Source of the DNA: Pseudoalteromonas sp. H105
Lineage (GTDB): Bacteria; Pseudomonadota; Gammaproteobacteria; Enterobacterales; Alteromonadaceae
DNA: 64,000 nucleotides
Reading direction: 5' to 3'
NCBI RefSeq assembly: GCF_001469215.1
Contig: NZ_LOFH01000009.1
Span: 62,001-126,000, forward strand
This document shows, in pieces, positions 28,703-38,496 of the stretch; positions within the stretch are counted from its first letter, which is position 1; the number at the start of each line of letters is the position of its first letter. A program made the position numbers and the translations under genes. The notes below the pieces were generated by a model, which did not search any database, had not been told where the DNA came from, and saw only the letters and a list, made by a program, of their open reading frames with translations.

Positions 28703-29434
28703 TTAGAAAGGGGTAGAGACTAACTTTTGAGAATCAGGTGTTACCACTAAATAAGACCCTTGTGTATACCAATCACCAAGGACAGTGCGAGTGAGCTCTG
28801 TACCTTGTTCCTTATAGTGATGCACATTAGGGCGGTGGGTATGCCCGTGGATCATATTCTTTACTTGGTGTTTTGCAAAAACATCCAATACCGCTTCTTG
28901 CGATACGTCGAGTATTTCTAGTGATTTCCCAGCTTGGTTTTGTTTTGATTTTTCACGGGCTTTTTTTGCCACGCTTCGACGATACCATAAAGGTAATGCC
29001 AGCATTAATCGCGGCCACCACCAACCACGTGCTTTTTTTCTAAAATTTTGGTATTCAGTGTCTTGAGTACACATTTCATCACCGTGTAAAACAACGGTGG
29101 GTGTGCCATACAAATTAATGACGGTTTGTTCAGGAAGTAAGGTGATTCCCGCTTGCTTGGCGTATTTATCACGAATAATGAAATCGCGGTTGCCATGAAT
29201 AAAGTATACAGGAGTGGCGTTATCGCTTATCTGCTTTAGACGAGCAGCTACCTCTTTTGATAATGGCGTGACATAATCATCACCTACCCACACTTCAAAG
29301 AAGTCACCTAAAATATATAAAGCATCTATATTTTGATTAAGAACGTGAGTATCTAAAAAGTGATAAAATGCAGCACTAATATCAGGGCGGCTTTCAGATA
29401 AGTGTAGGTCGGCTATAAAATAGGTTTGGCGCAT
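28703..29434 (-). CDS. lpxH: UDP-2,3-diacylglucosamine diphosphatase
   Basis: LpxH cleaves UDP-2,3-diacylglucosamine to lipid X in lipid A synthesis, at the inner membrane surface. The 243-residue protein has all calcineurin-type metallophosphoesterase motifs in order: FIADLHLSESRPD, ILGDFFEVWVGDD, FIHGNRDF, VLHGDEMCTQD and HGHTHRPNVHH. Length and sequence match E. coli LpxH. It follows ppiB on the minus strand after 69 bases, the same ppiB-lpxH pairing as in E. coli. Confidence 0.96.
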   Translation of the reverse strand: MRQTYFIADLHLSESRPDISAAFYHFLDTHVLNQNIDALYILGDFFEVWVGDDYVTPLSKEVAARLKQISDNATPVYFIHGNRDFIIRDKYAKQAGITLLPEQTVINLYGTPTVVLHGDEMCTQDTEYQNFRKKARGWWWPRLMLALPLWYRRSVAKKAREKSKQNQAGKSLEILDVSQEAVLDVFAKHQVKNMIHGHTHRPNVHHYKEQGTELTRTVLGDWYTQGSYLVVTPDSQKLVSTPF

Positions 29435-29503
29435 GTGGGCTCGAAGTTAAACGCTGATTAGACAAAAAAGCGAGTCAATACCCGCTTTTAGTTTAAAGCT
29501 AAC

Positions 29504-29995
29504 TTAGTTTACAGTTACGCTTTTGATGATAACGTCATCTAGTGGCACATCTTGATGGAAGCCTGAACTACCCGTTGCTACAGACTTAATTTTTTCTACT
29601 ACATCCATGCCTTCAACAACCTCAGCAAACACACAGTAACCCCAACCTTGTGAAGTTTCACTGCTGAAGTTTAAAAAGTCATTGTCATTAACATTAATGA
29701 AAAACTGCGCAGTTGCTGAATGTGGATCTGGCGTGCGTGCCATAGCAAGTGTCCCTTTTTTATTTAAAAGGCCATTATTTGCTTCGTTTTGAATAGGATC
29801 ATGCACTTCTTTTTGAATCATACCAGACTCAAAACCACCACCTTGAACCATAAAACCATCAATTACACGGTGAAAGATAGTACCGTCGTAAAAGCCTGCA
29901 TTTGCGTACTGTAAAAAGTTTTTAACAGTGTTAGGAGCATCTTCTTTGTGCATGTTTATGGTGATATCACCAAAGTTTGTATGTAGAACAACCAT
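29504..29995 (-). CDS. ppiB: Cytoplasmic peptidyl-prolyl cis-trans isomerase B (cyclophilin)
   Basis: PpiB catalyses proline isomerisation in folding proteins. The 163-residue protein has no signal peptide, starts directly with the cyclophilin strand [15 protein letters not shown] and carries the catalytic arginine in [16 protein letters not shown], with [20 protein letters not shown] downstream. It is divergent from cysS with 151 bases between, the arrangement found in E. coli, and is likely co-transcribed with lpxH. Confidence 0.96.
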   Translation of the reverse strand: MVVLHTNFGDITINMHKEDAPNTVKNFLQYANAGFYDGTIFHRVIDGFMVQGGGFESGMIQKEVHDPIQNEANNGLLNKKGTLAMARTPDPHSATAQFFINVNDNDFLNFSSETSQGWGYCVFAEVVEGMDVVEKIKSVATGSSGFHQDVPLDDVIIKSVTVN

Positions 29996-30146
29996 GAGGT
30001 TTCCTATTAGCTGATTTATTTAAAGGGTATTTTATCTTAGTTAGCTCAGATTAACAAAGTGCTTATTGATTTGATAAAGCGCTAGAGCAGGGGCTTTTCA
30101 AGTGGTAACATAGCTATTCAAGTAATCAGTCAAGGACTCAAAATAA

Positions 30147-31526
30147 ATGGTCAATATTTACAACACACTCACGCGTCAAAAAGAGCAATTTAAACCGATG
30201 GTCGAAGGCAAAATCGACATGTATGTGTGTGGTATCACCATTTATGATTACTGCCATATTGGACATGCACGTACGTTCGTAGGGTTTGATGTCATTGTGC
30301 GTTACCTTCGCCACATTGGTTACGATTTAAAGTACGTACGCAACATCACAGACGTTGATGACAAAATTATTAAGCGTGCAAATGAAAATGGTGAATCTAT
30401 TAACGACTTAACTTCGCGGATGACAGTTGCGATGCATGAAGACTTTGATAGTTTGAACATGTTACGCCCTGATATTGAGCCTACAGTAACAGGGCATATG
30501 GATGAAATAATTGAAATGGTCGAGCGTTTAATCACAAAAGGCCACGCGTATGTTGCTGCGGATGGCGATGTCTTATTTGACGTATCTACGTTTGAGCAAT
30601 ACGGCGCGCTTTCGCAGCAAGATTTAACTATGCTGCAAGCAGGTTCACGCGTTGAAGTTGCACAAGATAAAGATGATCCGCTTGATTTTGTATTGTGGAA
30701 AAAAGCCAAAGCGGGTGAGCCTTCATGGTCTTCGCCGTGGGGCGAGGGTCGCCCTGGTTGGCACATCGAATGTTCGGCAATGAGCTCTAAGCATTTAGGT
30801 GAACATTTTGATATTCACGGGGGCGGTTCAGACTTACAGTTTCCGCATCATGAAAACGAAATCGCACAATCGTGCTGTGCAAATAACGGTAAATACGTCA
30901 ATACGTGGATCCACACTGGCATGGTGCAAGTCAATAAAGAAAAGATGTCTAAATCATTAGATAACTTTTTCACCGTACGCGATGTACTTAAAGAGTATGA
31001 CGCTGAATCGGTACGTTACTTTTTGATCTCAGGTCATTATCGTAGCCAGCTAAATTACTCACAAGAGAATCTAGACCAAGCACGTTCTTCACTTGAACGT
31101 ATTTATACTGCACTACGCAGTGTTGAGCCTATTGCGTGTGAGCTTGAAGGTAATGAGTATGTCGCTAAGTTCAGAAAAGCGATGAACGATGACTTTAATA
31201 CACCAGAAGCATTACCCGTTTTATTTGAACTGGCAAAAGAGCTTAATCGTGTTAAAGATACGGACTCTGAACAAGCGAGTAAGCTTGCTTATATTTTACG
31301 TAGTATTGGTGAAGTGCTTGGTGTTGCTCAACAATCGCCAGAAGTGTTTTTACAAGGCGGCCAAGCGGATGATGAAGTCGCAGAAATCGAAGCATTGATT
31401 GTAAACCGTAACAATGCGCGTGCTAATAAAGATTGGGCTGCTGCAGATGAGGCCCGTGATGCATTAAATGCATTAGGAGTTGTACTTGAAGATTCAGCCG
31501 GTAAAACTACGTGGCGTAAAGCGTAA
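30147..31526 (+). CDS. cysS: Cysteinyl-tRNA synthetase
   Basis: CysS charges tRNA-Cys. The 459-residue class I synthetase has the HIGH-type motif CHIGHARTF, the KMSKS motif ([10 protein letters not shown] near residue 266), and the zinc ligands of the family in [19 protein letters not shown] and HHENEIAQS. The length equals that of E. coli CysS. The last codons and the stop are embedded in a five-copy 7-bp tandem repeat, which is odd but does not alter the enzyme core. Confidence 0.97.
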   Translation: MVNIYNTLTRQKEQFKPMVEGKIDMYVCGITIYDYCHIGHARTFVGFDVIVRYLRHIGYDLKYVRNITDVDDKIIKRANENGESINDLTSRMTVAMHEDFDSLNMLRPDIEPTVTGHMDEIIEMVERLITKGHAYVAADGDVLFDVSTFEQYGALSQQDLTMLQAGSRVEVAQDKDDPLDFVLWKKAKAGEPSWSSPWGEGRPGWHIECSAMSSKHLGEHFDIHGGGSDLQFPHHENEIAQSCCANNGKYVNTWIHTGMVQVNKEKMSKSLDNFFTVRDVLKEYDAESVRYFLISGHYRSQLNYSQENLDQARSSLERIYTALRSVEPIACELEGNEYVAKFRKAMNDDFNTPEALPVLFELAKELNRVKDTDSEQASKLAYILRSIGEVLGVAQQSPEVFLQGGQADDEVAEIEALIVNRNNARANKDWAAADEARDALNALGVVLEDSAGKTTWRKA

Positions 31527-31548
31527 AGCGTAAAGCGTAAAGCGTAAA
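31514..31548 (+). repeat. Five perfect copies of a 7-bp repeat across the cysS stop
   Basis: Five head-to-tail copies of GCGTAAA, the second of which supplies the cysS stop codon. Because 7 is not a multiple of 3, copy-number changes downstream of the stop leave the protein unchanged. Confidence 0.95.
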
Positions 31549-31567
31549 TTTATTTTTTGAACGCGTT

Positions 31568-31596
31568 AAAGGTTGCCACATTGGCAACCTTTTTTG
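31568..31596 (+). terminator. cysS terminator
   Basis: An 11-bp perfect stem (AAAGGTTGCCA / TGGCAACCTTT), 3-base loop and T run. Confidence 0.9.
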
Positions 31597-31666
31597 TTTT
31601 TGTATATTGACCTAAACCAAAGTTGAGGTCTTACCCTGGCATTTCTTAAATATAAAAAGGAATGAA

Positions 31667-32563
31667 ATGAATATTCTGCTTGCCATGATCCCTGCTTTTT
31701 TATGGGGCACCACCTACGCTGTAACCAAGTATGCTACGCCTGATTGGCCACCCATTTTACTTGGTACTATACGGGCATTACCTGCAGGTTTATTGTTATT
31801 ACTTATCAAGCCGACTTGGCCGCAATTAAGTCAGTGGCGTGGTTTAATGATATTAGCAACAGTCAATATCGCGTTATTTTTTAGTTTTATCTTTGTCATG
31901 GCGATTAACTTACCTGCGGCCATTGCGGGAGTGGGTATGGTCTCCGTGCCAGTGGTGGCTTTGTTGTATGCGTGGCTTTTTAAAGGGCAACGACCAGCGC
32001 TACTTCAGTCAGTGTGTGCATTAGCCTTAGTTTATTTGGCATGGCGGTTATTCGATCCACAATACGTTACGCTTAACTTGCTAGGGATTGCAGCACTGAT
32101 AGGCGCACTATTAACAATCGTTATTGGTAGTACATTGGTGCAGAAGATCACTACGCATATTCATTGGTGGACAGTGCTGACTTGGCAATTAATTTTAGGA
32201 GGCTCATTGTTGGCTATTGCAGCGTTAGTTCAAGCACTTTACATTGAGCCACAGGCTTATCAAATACTGGCTCAGGCGTTTACTCCAAGGCACTGGTTTG
32301 TACTATTTTGGCTAGTTGTGCCCAATACTGCGCTTGCCTATGCATTATATGTTTGGCTTCTTGGGCGGATGAGTGTAGTTGAGTTTACCTTTGGCACGAT
32401 TGCCAACCCCATTGCAGGTATTATTTGTGCCATCGTTTTATTAAATGAGCAATACCAAGCATGGCAATATTTGATTATGGTTTTAATGATATGTTTTTCA
32501 GTATTACCGCAAGTCATCAAGTTAGTTAAACGCAGAGTACAAAAAGCTAAAGGTATTAATTAA
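31667..32563 (+). CDS. EamA/DMT family transporter
   Basis: A 298-residue inner-membrane protein with about ten membrane helices arranged as two EamA repeats (roughly 1-130 and 145-285). The first helix motif AFLWGTTYAVTKYA and a proline after it (YATPDWPPILLGTIRALPAG) are typical of the RhaT/YdcZ-like drug/metabolite exporters. The final region is basic (KLVKRRVQKAKG). Substrate cannot be inferred. It has its own terminator and stands alone between cysS and folD. Confidence 0.85.
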   Translation: MNILLAMIPAFLWGTTYAVTKYATPDWPPILLGTIRALPAGLLLLLIKPTWPQLSQWRGLMILATVNIALFFSFIFVMAINLPAAIAGVGMVSVPVVALLYAWLFKGQRPALLQSVCALALVYLAWRLFDPQYVTLNLLGIAALIGALLTIVIGSTLVQKITTHIHWWTVLTWQLILGGSLLAIAALVQALYIEPQAYQILAQAFTPRHWFVLFWLVVPNTALAYALYVWLLGRMSVVEFTFGTIANPIAGIICAIVLLNEQYQAWQYLIMVLMICFSVLPQVIKLVKRRVQKAKGIN

Positions 32564-32567
32564 TACT

Positions 32568-32600
32568 AAAAAGGGTTGCTTAAATAGCAACCCTTTTTTT
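32568..32600. terminator. Bidirectional terminator between EamA gene and folD
   Basis: A 13-bp perfect stem (32568-32580 with 32586-32598) with A and T runs on either side serves both convergent genes. Confidence 0.9.
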
Positions 32601-32623
32601 GACAACACTAAAAAACTTAGCGT

Positions 32624-33478
32624 TTAACTGTGATACTTTTCACACGCTTCGAGTGTGTTTTCAATTAGACTTGCGACTGTCATTGGGCCAACGCCACCCG
32701 GTACTGGGGTAATGAAATGCGCTTTTTGTTCAGCGATATCATACTGTACATCGCCTACTAACTTACCCGTATCTAAACGGTTAATACCTACATCGATGAC
32801 CATCGCACCCTCTTTAACCCAGTCGCCAGGGATAAACTCAGGTTTACCGACCGCAACAACCAGCAAATCAGCTCGACGCACATGCGTTTCTAAGTCTTGG
32901 GTAAATTTATGGCACACAGTTGTAGTACAACCTGCAAGTAATAACTCTAATGCCATTGGGCGACCTACAATATTCGATGCACCAACCACAACAGCATGCA
33001 TGCCTTTATATTTTACACCCGTTGAATTAAGCAACGTTATGATCCCTTTTGGTGTACAAGGGCGAAGGGCAGGCATACGCTGTGCTAAACGGCCGATATT
33101 GTACGGGTGAAAACCATCGACATCTTTTAATGGCGTTATACGCTCAAGAATTTTCTCTGCGTCAAGGCCTTCAGGTAATGGTAATTGAACTAAAATACCG
33201 TCTACTGTTTTATCATTGTTTAGCTCATCAACTAGATCTAACAGTGCTTGCTCTGATGTGTCAGCAGGTAAATCAAATGATTTAGATACAAAACCAACTT
33301 CTTCACAGGCTTTGCGCTTGGAACCAACATAGACTTGGCTCGCTGGGTCTTGTCCTACAAGTACAACCGCAAGTCCCGGAGCACGTAAACCATTTGCTAC
33401 TCGTTCACTTACTTTCTCTGCTACTGCGCTTCGTACTTGCTTAGCTATTGCCTTACCATCGATGATGTTTGCCGTCAT
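32624..33478 (-). CDS. folD: Methylenetetrahydrofolate dehydrogenase / cyclohydrolase
   Basis: FolD interconverts 5,10-methylene-, methenyl- and 10-formyl-tetrahydrofolate. The 284-residue protein shows the catalytic [18 protein letters not shown] segment with its conserved Tyr and Lys, [11 protein letters not shown], the PCTPKG motif and the NADP-binding [17 protein letters not shown]. The C-terminal [19 protein letters not shown] is complete. The start at 33478 follows an AAGGTCACCC leader. It is divergent from the tRNA operon. Confidence 0.97.
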   Translation of the reverse strand: MTANIIDGKAIAKQVRSAVAEKVSERVANGLRAPGLAVVLVGQDPASQVYVGSKRKACEEVGFVSKSFDLPADTSEQALLDLVDELNNDKTVDGILVQLPLPEGLDAEKILERITPLKDVDGFHPYNIGRLAQRMPALRPCTPKGIITLLNSTGVKYKGMHAVVVGASNIVGRPMALELLLAGCTTTVCHKFTQDLETHVRRADLLVVAVGKPEFIPGDWVKEGAMVIDVGINRLDTGKLVGDVQYDIAEQKAHFITPVPGGVGPMTVASLIENTLEACEKYHS

Positions 33479-33752
33479 GGGTGACCTTTAATTGGGGGTT
33501 AGTTAACTTGATACTGATACTTAGTAGGACAAAACGACTCTAAAAGGGGTGAGCGAGACAGATATGTAATCAGCTCAATTTGTCATTACTATTTAGTATT
33601 CTATTTTCGCAGAAAAGCAGCAATGCGCCAAGTTGCTTTTTTTACATAAACAGCACTATTATAAAAAGCAGTGTGATTTTTAGCTTATATTTACAATATT
33701 TAGGCATTATGAACTAAAAATGACCGATTGATTTATTTTCTTAAAAAAAGGT

Positions 33753-33781
33753 TTGACCTCAACCAGCCAAATCACTATTAT
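33753..33781 (+). promoter_or_regulatory. Sigma-70 promoter of the tRNA operon
   Basis: TTGACC, a 17-base spacer and TATTAT, followed by a GC-rich discriminator (GCACCCCG), the type expected for stringently controlled stable RNA genes. It lies 45 bases before the first tRNA. The rest of 33479-33752 is AT-rich and presumably holds the folD promoter; nothing else was seen. Confidence 0.75.
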
Positions 33782-33825
33782 GCACCCCGTTGTCAACGAG
33801 GTCACTCGCAGACAATAGTAAGCAT

Positions 33826-33902
33826 CGGCGATTAGCGCAGTTTGGTAGCGCACTTGGTTTGGGTCCAAGGGGTCGCAGGTTCAAATCCTGCATCGCCGAC
33901 CA
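33826..33902 (+). tRNA. tRNA-Pro (anticodon TGG), copy 1
   Basis: A 77-base cloverleaf with encoded CCA. The acceptor CGGCGAT pairs with ATCGCCG, the anticodon stem is CTTGG/CCAAG with loop TTTGGGT (anticodon TGG), and the T arm contains GGTTCAAATCC. It is first in a five-gene operon. Confidence 0.97.
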
Positions 33903-34028
33903 CTTTTTTAAAGTTTAAAGTGTCGAAATTTTGGTTTGGGTATATCCCATTCAATAACAAGTTAAACACTTGTATCGTCGAATGATTTTTATTAGAGTAG
34001 CTTATTGGTTCGCTATGAAGTTTTCGAT

Positions 34029-34105
<77 letters not shown>

Positions 34106-34128
34106 TTTCGAAAACATGTAAATGCCGT

Positions 34129-34205
34129 GGTGATTGTAGCTCAGTTGGTAGAGCCCCGGATTGTGATTCCGGTTGTCGTGGGTTCGAGCCCCATCAGTCA
34201 CCCCA
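34129..34205 (+). tRNA. tRNA-His (anticodon GTG)
   Basis: A 77-base gene with the extra 5' G typical of tRNA-His giving an 8-bp acceptor (GGTGATTG with CAGTCACC, one G-T pair), anticodon loop TTGTGAT and encoded CCA. Confidence 0.97.
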
Positions 34206-34221
34206 ATTTACAAAAGAATAT

Positions 34222-34298
34222 CGGCGATTAGCGCAGTTTGGTAGCGCACTTGGTTTGGGTCCAAGGGGTCGCAGGTTCAAATCCTGCATCGCCGACCA
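34222..34298 (+). tRNA. tRNA-Pro (anticodon TGG), copy 2
   Basis: Identical in sequence to copy 1 at 33826-33902, with similar flanks (ATAT before, CACTTTCTTAAAG after). Confidence 0.97.
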
Positions 34299-34368
34299 CT
34301 TTCTTAAAGTGGTCTTAAACTCACCGTTTAAGTGTTCAATAGAAAATAGAAGTTTTATACTTCAATAT

Positions 34369-34445
34369 CGGCGATTAGCGCAGTTTGGTAGCGCACTTGG
34401 TTTGGGTCCAAGGGGTCGCAGGTTCAAATCCTGCATCGCCGACCA
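34369..34445 (+). tRNA. tRNA-Pro (anticodon TGG), copy 3
   Basis: Identical to copies 1 and 2 and flanked by the same short sequences as copy 2, which indicates a recent tandem duplication. About 200 AT-rich bases follow with no gene before the tig promoter. Confidence 0.97.
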
Positions 34446-34640
34446 CTTTCTTCAATAAGATTTTTTAGTAACCCCACCAGAAACTATATTTAAGCTTTAA
34501 AGAGCTAATAATTGTTTATTTACAAATATTTTATTCTGTAAAAATTAACTTCAACCTTCTTAAACTTCCCATTAAAAGCACATTTTTTATTCATTTTGCT
34601 TCTATAATTCGCGTTCTAACCAAATAATTGCCCCCATGAC

Positions 34641-34668
34641 TCGACTATCATAAATATTAGGTTATAAT
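34641..34668 (+). promoter_or_regulatory. Probable promoter of tig
   Basis: A consensus TATAAT (34663-34668) with a weak -35 (TCGACT, 16-base spacer), 171 bases before the tig start. The leader in between has no recognisable riboswitch. Confidence 0.45.
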
Positions 34669-34839
34669 GCCGCGTCTATTGTTTAACATAGTGCCCGAAG
34701 GGCAGAGCAGCATTGGTATCTCATAGTGAAGATGGAGTTTAAACGTCCTTTAAGTGACTTTTAACGTATCAAATACATAGTGATAACCGTGTTTGTAAGG
34801 AAGGCGAACAGTCGCCAAAATTGAAGATTGAGGTAAATC

Positions 34840-36144
34840 ATGCAAGTTTCTGTTGAGACGACTCAAGGCCTTGAGCGCCGTCTGACCATCACCGTTCCTG
34901 CAGAGAACGTTGAGACCGAAGTAAAAAAACGCTTACAACAACTGTCTAAAACCCAGCGTATTGATGGTTTCCGTCCTGGTAAAGTACCAACGTCTGTAAT
35001 CAACAAACGTTACGGTGGCGCAGTGCGTCAAGAAGTTGCTGGTGAACTAATGCAACGTAACTTCTACGAAGCAATCGTAGCTGAAAAAATCAACCCAGCA
35101 GGTACGCCTACTTTCGCTCCTAAAGCGTTAGAAGCTGGCAAAGATTTAGAGTTCTCTGCAACATTTGAAGTTTACCCTGAAGTTGAAGTTCAAGGTTTAG
35201 ACAAGATTGCTGTAGAAAAACCTGCTGTGACTGTAACTGACGAAGATTTAGCTAACATGCTAGAAACACTTCGTAAGCAACATGCTGAGTGGGCTGACGT
35301 TGATGCTGCTGCTGGCGAAAATGACCGTGTAACAGTTGACTTTGAAGGCAAAATCGATGGTGAAGTATTTGAAGGCGGTAAAGCTGAAGACTTCCCACTA
35401 GAACTTGGCCAAGGTCGTATGATCCCAGGTTTTGAAGATAACATCGTAGGTAAGAAAGCAGGCGAAGAAGTTGTTGCTGATGTAACGTTCCCTGAAGATT
35501 ACCATGCTGAAAATCTTAAAGGTAAAGCAGCTCAATTCACTATCACTGTGAAGAAAGTTGAAGCACAAGAACTTCCTGAACTTAGTGAAGAATTCGCAAC
35601 TAAGTTCGGTGTAACTGAAGGTGGCGTTGACGCACTTAAAGAAGAAGTTAAAAAGAACATGACACGTGAGCTTGACCAAGCAGTTAAAGCAAACGTAAAA
35701 GACCAAGCTATCAAGGGTCTTTTAGCTAACAACGAAATTGATGTGCCAAAAGCGCTAGTAGATCAAGAGATTGATGCACTACGTCAGCAAGCAGCACAAC
35801 GTTTTGGTGGCGACGCTAAAAACATGCCTGAGCTTCCAGCTGAATTGTTCCACGAGCAAGCAGTAACACGCGTTAAAACTGGCCTTTTACTAGGTGAAGT
35901 AATTAAAGCGAATGAGATTAAAGTTGATGACGCTAAAGTTGAAGCGTTAATTGCTAATGTTGCATCAGCATATGAAGATCCAACTGAAGTAGTAGAATAC
36001 TACAAAGCAAATGATCAACTTATGCAGCAAATGCGTAATGTAGCAATGGAAGAGCAAGCAGTTGAGGCTATTTTAGCTAAAGCAACTGTGTCTGACGTTG
36101 AAAAAGCATTTGACGACATCATGAATCCACAGCAAGGTGCTTAA
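34840..36144 (+). CDS. tig: Trigger factor
   Basis: Trigger factor binds ribosomal protein L23 and shields nascent chains. The 434-residue protein has the ribosome-binding signature [17 protein letters not shown] near residue 44, the FKBP-type isomerase domain (about 150-245, with [19 protein letters not shown] and [13 protein letters not shown]) and the helical chaperone arms. It heads the conserved tig-clpP-clpX-lon-hupB-ppiD block, with its own terminator. Confidence 0.97.
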   Translation: MQVSVETTQGLERRLTITVPAENVETEVKKRLQQLSKTQRIDGFRPGKVPTSVINKRYGGAVRQEVAGELMQRNFYEAIVAEKINPAGTPTFAPKALEAGKDLEFSATFEVYPEVEVQGLDKIAVEKPAVTVTDEDLANMLETLRKQHAEWADVDAAAGENDRVTVDFEGKIDGEVFEGGKAEDFPLELGQGRMIPGFEDNIVGKKAGEEVVADVTFPEDYHAENLKGKAAQFTITVKKVEAQELPELSEEFATKFGVTEGGVDALKEEVKKNMTRELDQAVKANVKDQAIKGLLANNEIDVPKALVDQEIDALRQQAAQRFGGDAKNMPELPAELFHEQAVTRVKTGLLLGEVIKANEIKVDDAKVEALIANVASAYEDPTEVVEYYKANDQLMQQMRNVAMEEQAVEAILAKATVSDVEKAFDDIMNPQQGA

Positions 36145-36176
36145 TAAGTCATTGACTTAAGCCCTCGCTAACGATT

Positions 36177-36223
36177 AAATGGCTCGTGTTACTCTGTATT
36201 ATACAGTGTGCCCGAGCCATTTT
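36177..36223 (+). terminator. Long hairpin terminating tig
   Basis: A 10-bp outer stem (AAATGGCTCG / CGAGCCATTT) encloses a second 8-bp stem (ACTCTGTA / TACAGTGT, one mismatch). A short T run follows. It may allow partial readthrough into clpP. Confidence 0.65.
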
Positions 36224-36310
36224 AGTTTGTGGCCTTCAATTTTGCCAAAAAGATAACTATGCTTTTCATAAAAATAAGATAAGTATAAGCGCATAAGGAA
36301 TAGAATAAGT

Positions 36311-36931
36311 ATGAATAACACTGGTATTACAGATCCTCTAAATGCATTAGTTCCAATGGTTGTTGAACAGACAGCGAAAGGCGAGCGCTCGTATGATATT
36401 TATTCGAGACTATTAAAAGAGAGAATCATTTTTTTAACGGGTCAAGTTGAAGACAACATGGCAAATCTAATTTTAGCGCAAATGCTATTTTTAGAATCAG
36501 AAAACCCTGAGAAAGATATCTTTTTATACATTAATTCACCAGGCGGTTCTGTGACTGCGGGTATGGCAATTTACGATACAATGAATTTTATTAAGCCAGA
36601 TGTAAGTACAATCTGTGTTGGCCAAGCGGCTAGCATGGGCGCTTTCTTACTCACTGCTGGTGCAAAAGGTAAACGTTATTGCTTACCAAATTCGCGTGTG
36701 ATGATTCACCAACCACTCGGTGGATTCCAAGGTCAAGCATCTGACTTTGAAATACATGCCAAAGAAATCCTGTCTATTAAAGACAAGCTTAACCGTTTAA
36801 TGTCAGAACATACAGGTCAGCCATTAGACGTTATTTCACGTGATACTGACCGTGATAACTTTATGAGCGCAAGCCAAGCTGTTGATTATGGTTTAGTTGA
36901 TTCAGTGTTCACTAATCGCGATAGTAAGTAA
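36311..36931 (+). CDS. clpP: ATP-dependent Clp protease proteolytic subunit
   Basis: ClpP forms the 14-subunit proteolytic barrel that works with ClpX. The 206-residue protein carries the catalytic serine Ser108 in [11 protein letters not shown] and His133 in [11 protein letters not shown]; the DTDRDNFM segment supplies the third residue. As in E. coli a short N-terminal propeptide is likely removed. It is followed by clpX after 136 bases. Confidence 0.97.
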   Translation: MNNTGITDPLNALVPMVVEQTAKGERSYDIYSRLLKERIIFLTGQVEDNMANLILAQMLFLESENPEKDIFLYINSPGGSVTAGMAIYDTMNFIKPDVSTICVGQAASMGAFLLTAGAKGKRYCLPNSRVMIHQPLGGFQGQASDFEIHAKEILSIKDKLNRLMSEHTGQPLDVISRDTDRDNFMSASQAVDYGLVDSVFTNRDSK

Positions 36932-37067
36932 AAATGATTAAGCTGGTAGCTAAAAGTACTAGCTTTAGTTGTTTACACTGTGAAAACCACTTTTTTTTGG
37001 TATAGTTAAGCGTATTGAAATAGCTGCTAAGCACTTTGGCAGCCAACGTATAAGATGAGGTAGCTGA

Positions 37068-38351
37068 ATGTCTGACACTCCTACAGACGGCGACAAAAGT
37101 AATAAATTGTTATACTGCTCTTTTTGTGGCAAAAGCCAGCATGAAGTTCGTAAGTTAATAGCAGGCCCTTCAGTATACATTTGTGATGAATGTGTCGAGC
37201 TGTGTAATGATATTATCAGGGAAGAAATCAAAGATATTGCGCCTAAGCACAATGCGTCTGATAAGTTACCTGCACCAAAAGAGATTCGTAATCATTTAGA
37301 CGATTACGTCATCGGTCAGGATCATGCTAAAAAAGTATTGTCAGTAGCGGTATATAACCACTACAAGCGCTTACGTAATCAAAATACAAATTCGGATATT
37401 GAACTGGGTAAAAGTAATATCTTGCTTATTGGCCCGACAGGTAGTGGTAAAACATTATTGGCAGAGACATTAGCGCGTTTACTTGATGTACCATTTACAA
37501 TGGCTGATGCGACCACTTTAACTGAAGCAGGTTACGTGGGCGAAGATGTTGAAAACATCATTCAAAAGTTATTGCAAAAGTGTGATTACGATGTTGAAAA
37601 GGCGCAACGTGGTATTGTTTATATTGATGAAATCGATAAAATTTCACGTAAATCGGATAATCCTTCAATAACCCGCGATGTATCAGGTGAAGGTGTTCAA
37701 CAAGCATTACTTAAACTGATTGAAGGCACTGTTGCCTCAGTACCGCCACAAGGCGGACGTAAGCACCCGCAACAAGAATTTTTGCAGGTTGATACCTCTA
37801 AGATCTTATTTATTTGTGGTGGTGCATTCGCAGGGCTTGATAAAGTAATTGAGCAACGCAGCCATAAAAACACAGGCATAGGCTTTGGTGTTAGTGTTAA
37901 AGAATCGGCTGCTAGTCGCTCTTTAAGTGAAACATTTAAAGATGTAGAGCCTGAAGATTTAGTTAAGTATGGTCTAATCCCAGAGTTTATTGGGCGCTTA
38001 CCTGTTGTGGCAACACTTACAGAGCTAGATGAAGACGCTTTAGTGCAAATATTGAATGAGCCTAAAAATGCGTTGACTAAGCAGTACAGTGCATTGTTTG
38101 GTATGGAAGACGTAGAATTAGAATTCCGTGAAGATGCACTACGTGCAATAGCTCATAAAGCCATGGAGCGTAAAACAGGTGCACGTGGCCTGCGTTCAAT
38201 CGTTGAAGCAGTCTTACTTGATACTATGTATGAACTTCCATCAATGGAAGAGGTAAGCAAAGTGGTTATCGACGAAACTGTAATTAAAGGTGAATCTGAC
38301 CCTATTTTGATTTATCAAAGTACAGGTCAAGATAAAGCTGCATCAGAGTAA
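37068..38351 (+). CDS. clpX: ATP-dependent Clp protease ATP-binding subunit ClpX
   Basis: ClpX is the AAA+ unfoldase that feeds substrates such as ssrA-tagged proteins to ClpP. The 427-residue protein has the N-terminal four-cysteine zinc domain (CSFCGKSQ and CDECVELC), Walker A GPTGSGKT at residues 122-129, Walker [11 protein letters not shown], the RKHPQQEF pore-2 region and the IGF-type ClpP-binding loop (TGIGFG). Complete and of normal length. Confidence 0.97.
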   Translation: MSDTPTDGDKSNKLLYCSFCGKSQHEVRKLIAGPSVYICDECVELCNDIIREEIKDIAPKHNASDKLPAPKEIRNHLDDYVIGQDHAKKVLSVAVYNHYKRLRNQNTNSDIELGKSNILLIGPTGSGKTLLAETLARLLDVPFTMADATTLTEAGYVGEDVENIIQKLLQKCDYDVEKAQRGIVYIDEIDKISRKSDNPSITRDVSGEGVQQALLKLIEGTVASVPPQGGRKHPQQEFLQVDTSKILFICGGAFAGLDKVIEQRSHKNTGIGFGVSVKESAASRSLSETFKDVEPEDLVKYGLIPEFIGRLPVVATLTELDEDALVQILNEPKNALTKQYSALFGMEDVELEFREDALRAIAHKAMERKTGARGLRSIVEAVLLDTMYELPSMEEVSKVVIDETVIKGESDPILIYQSTGQDKAASE

Positions 38352-38366
38352 AATTTAATCTCTGAT

Positions 38367-38395
38367 AAAAAAAGGAGCCTAAGGCTCCTTTTTTT
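38367..38395 (+). terminator. clpX terminator
   Basis: Stem AGGAGCC/GGCTCCT extended by A and T runs, 16 bases after the clpX stop, which separates clpPX from lon. Confidence 0.88.
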
Positions 38396-38425
38396 ATCAT
38401 TTTTTCTTACAAATCACATAAATTG

Positions 38426-38453
38426 TTGAACTTTACTTGAGTTATCCCCATAT
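38426..38453 (+). promoter_or_regulatory. Sigma-32 heat-shock promoter of lon
   Basis: TTGAAC (38426-38431), a 14-base spacer and CCCCATAT (38446-38453). This matches the sigma-32 consensus and closely resembles the known heat-shock promoter of E. coli lon (TCCCCATATACT). Confidence 0.75.
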
Positions 38454-38496
38454 ACTTGAGTAATCATTAAAATAAATGAAGAGCGAAGAGAATATA

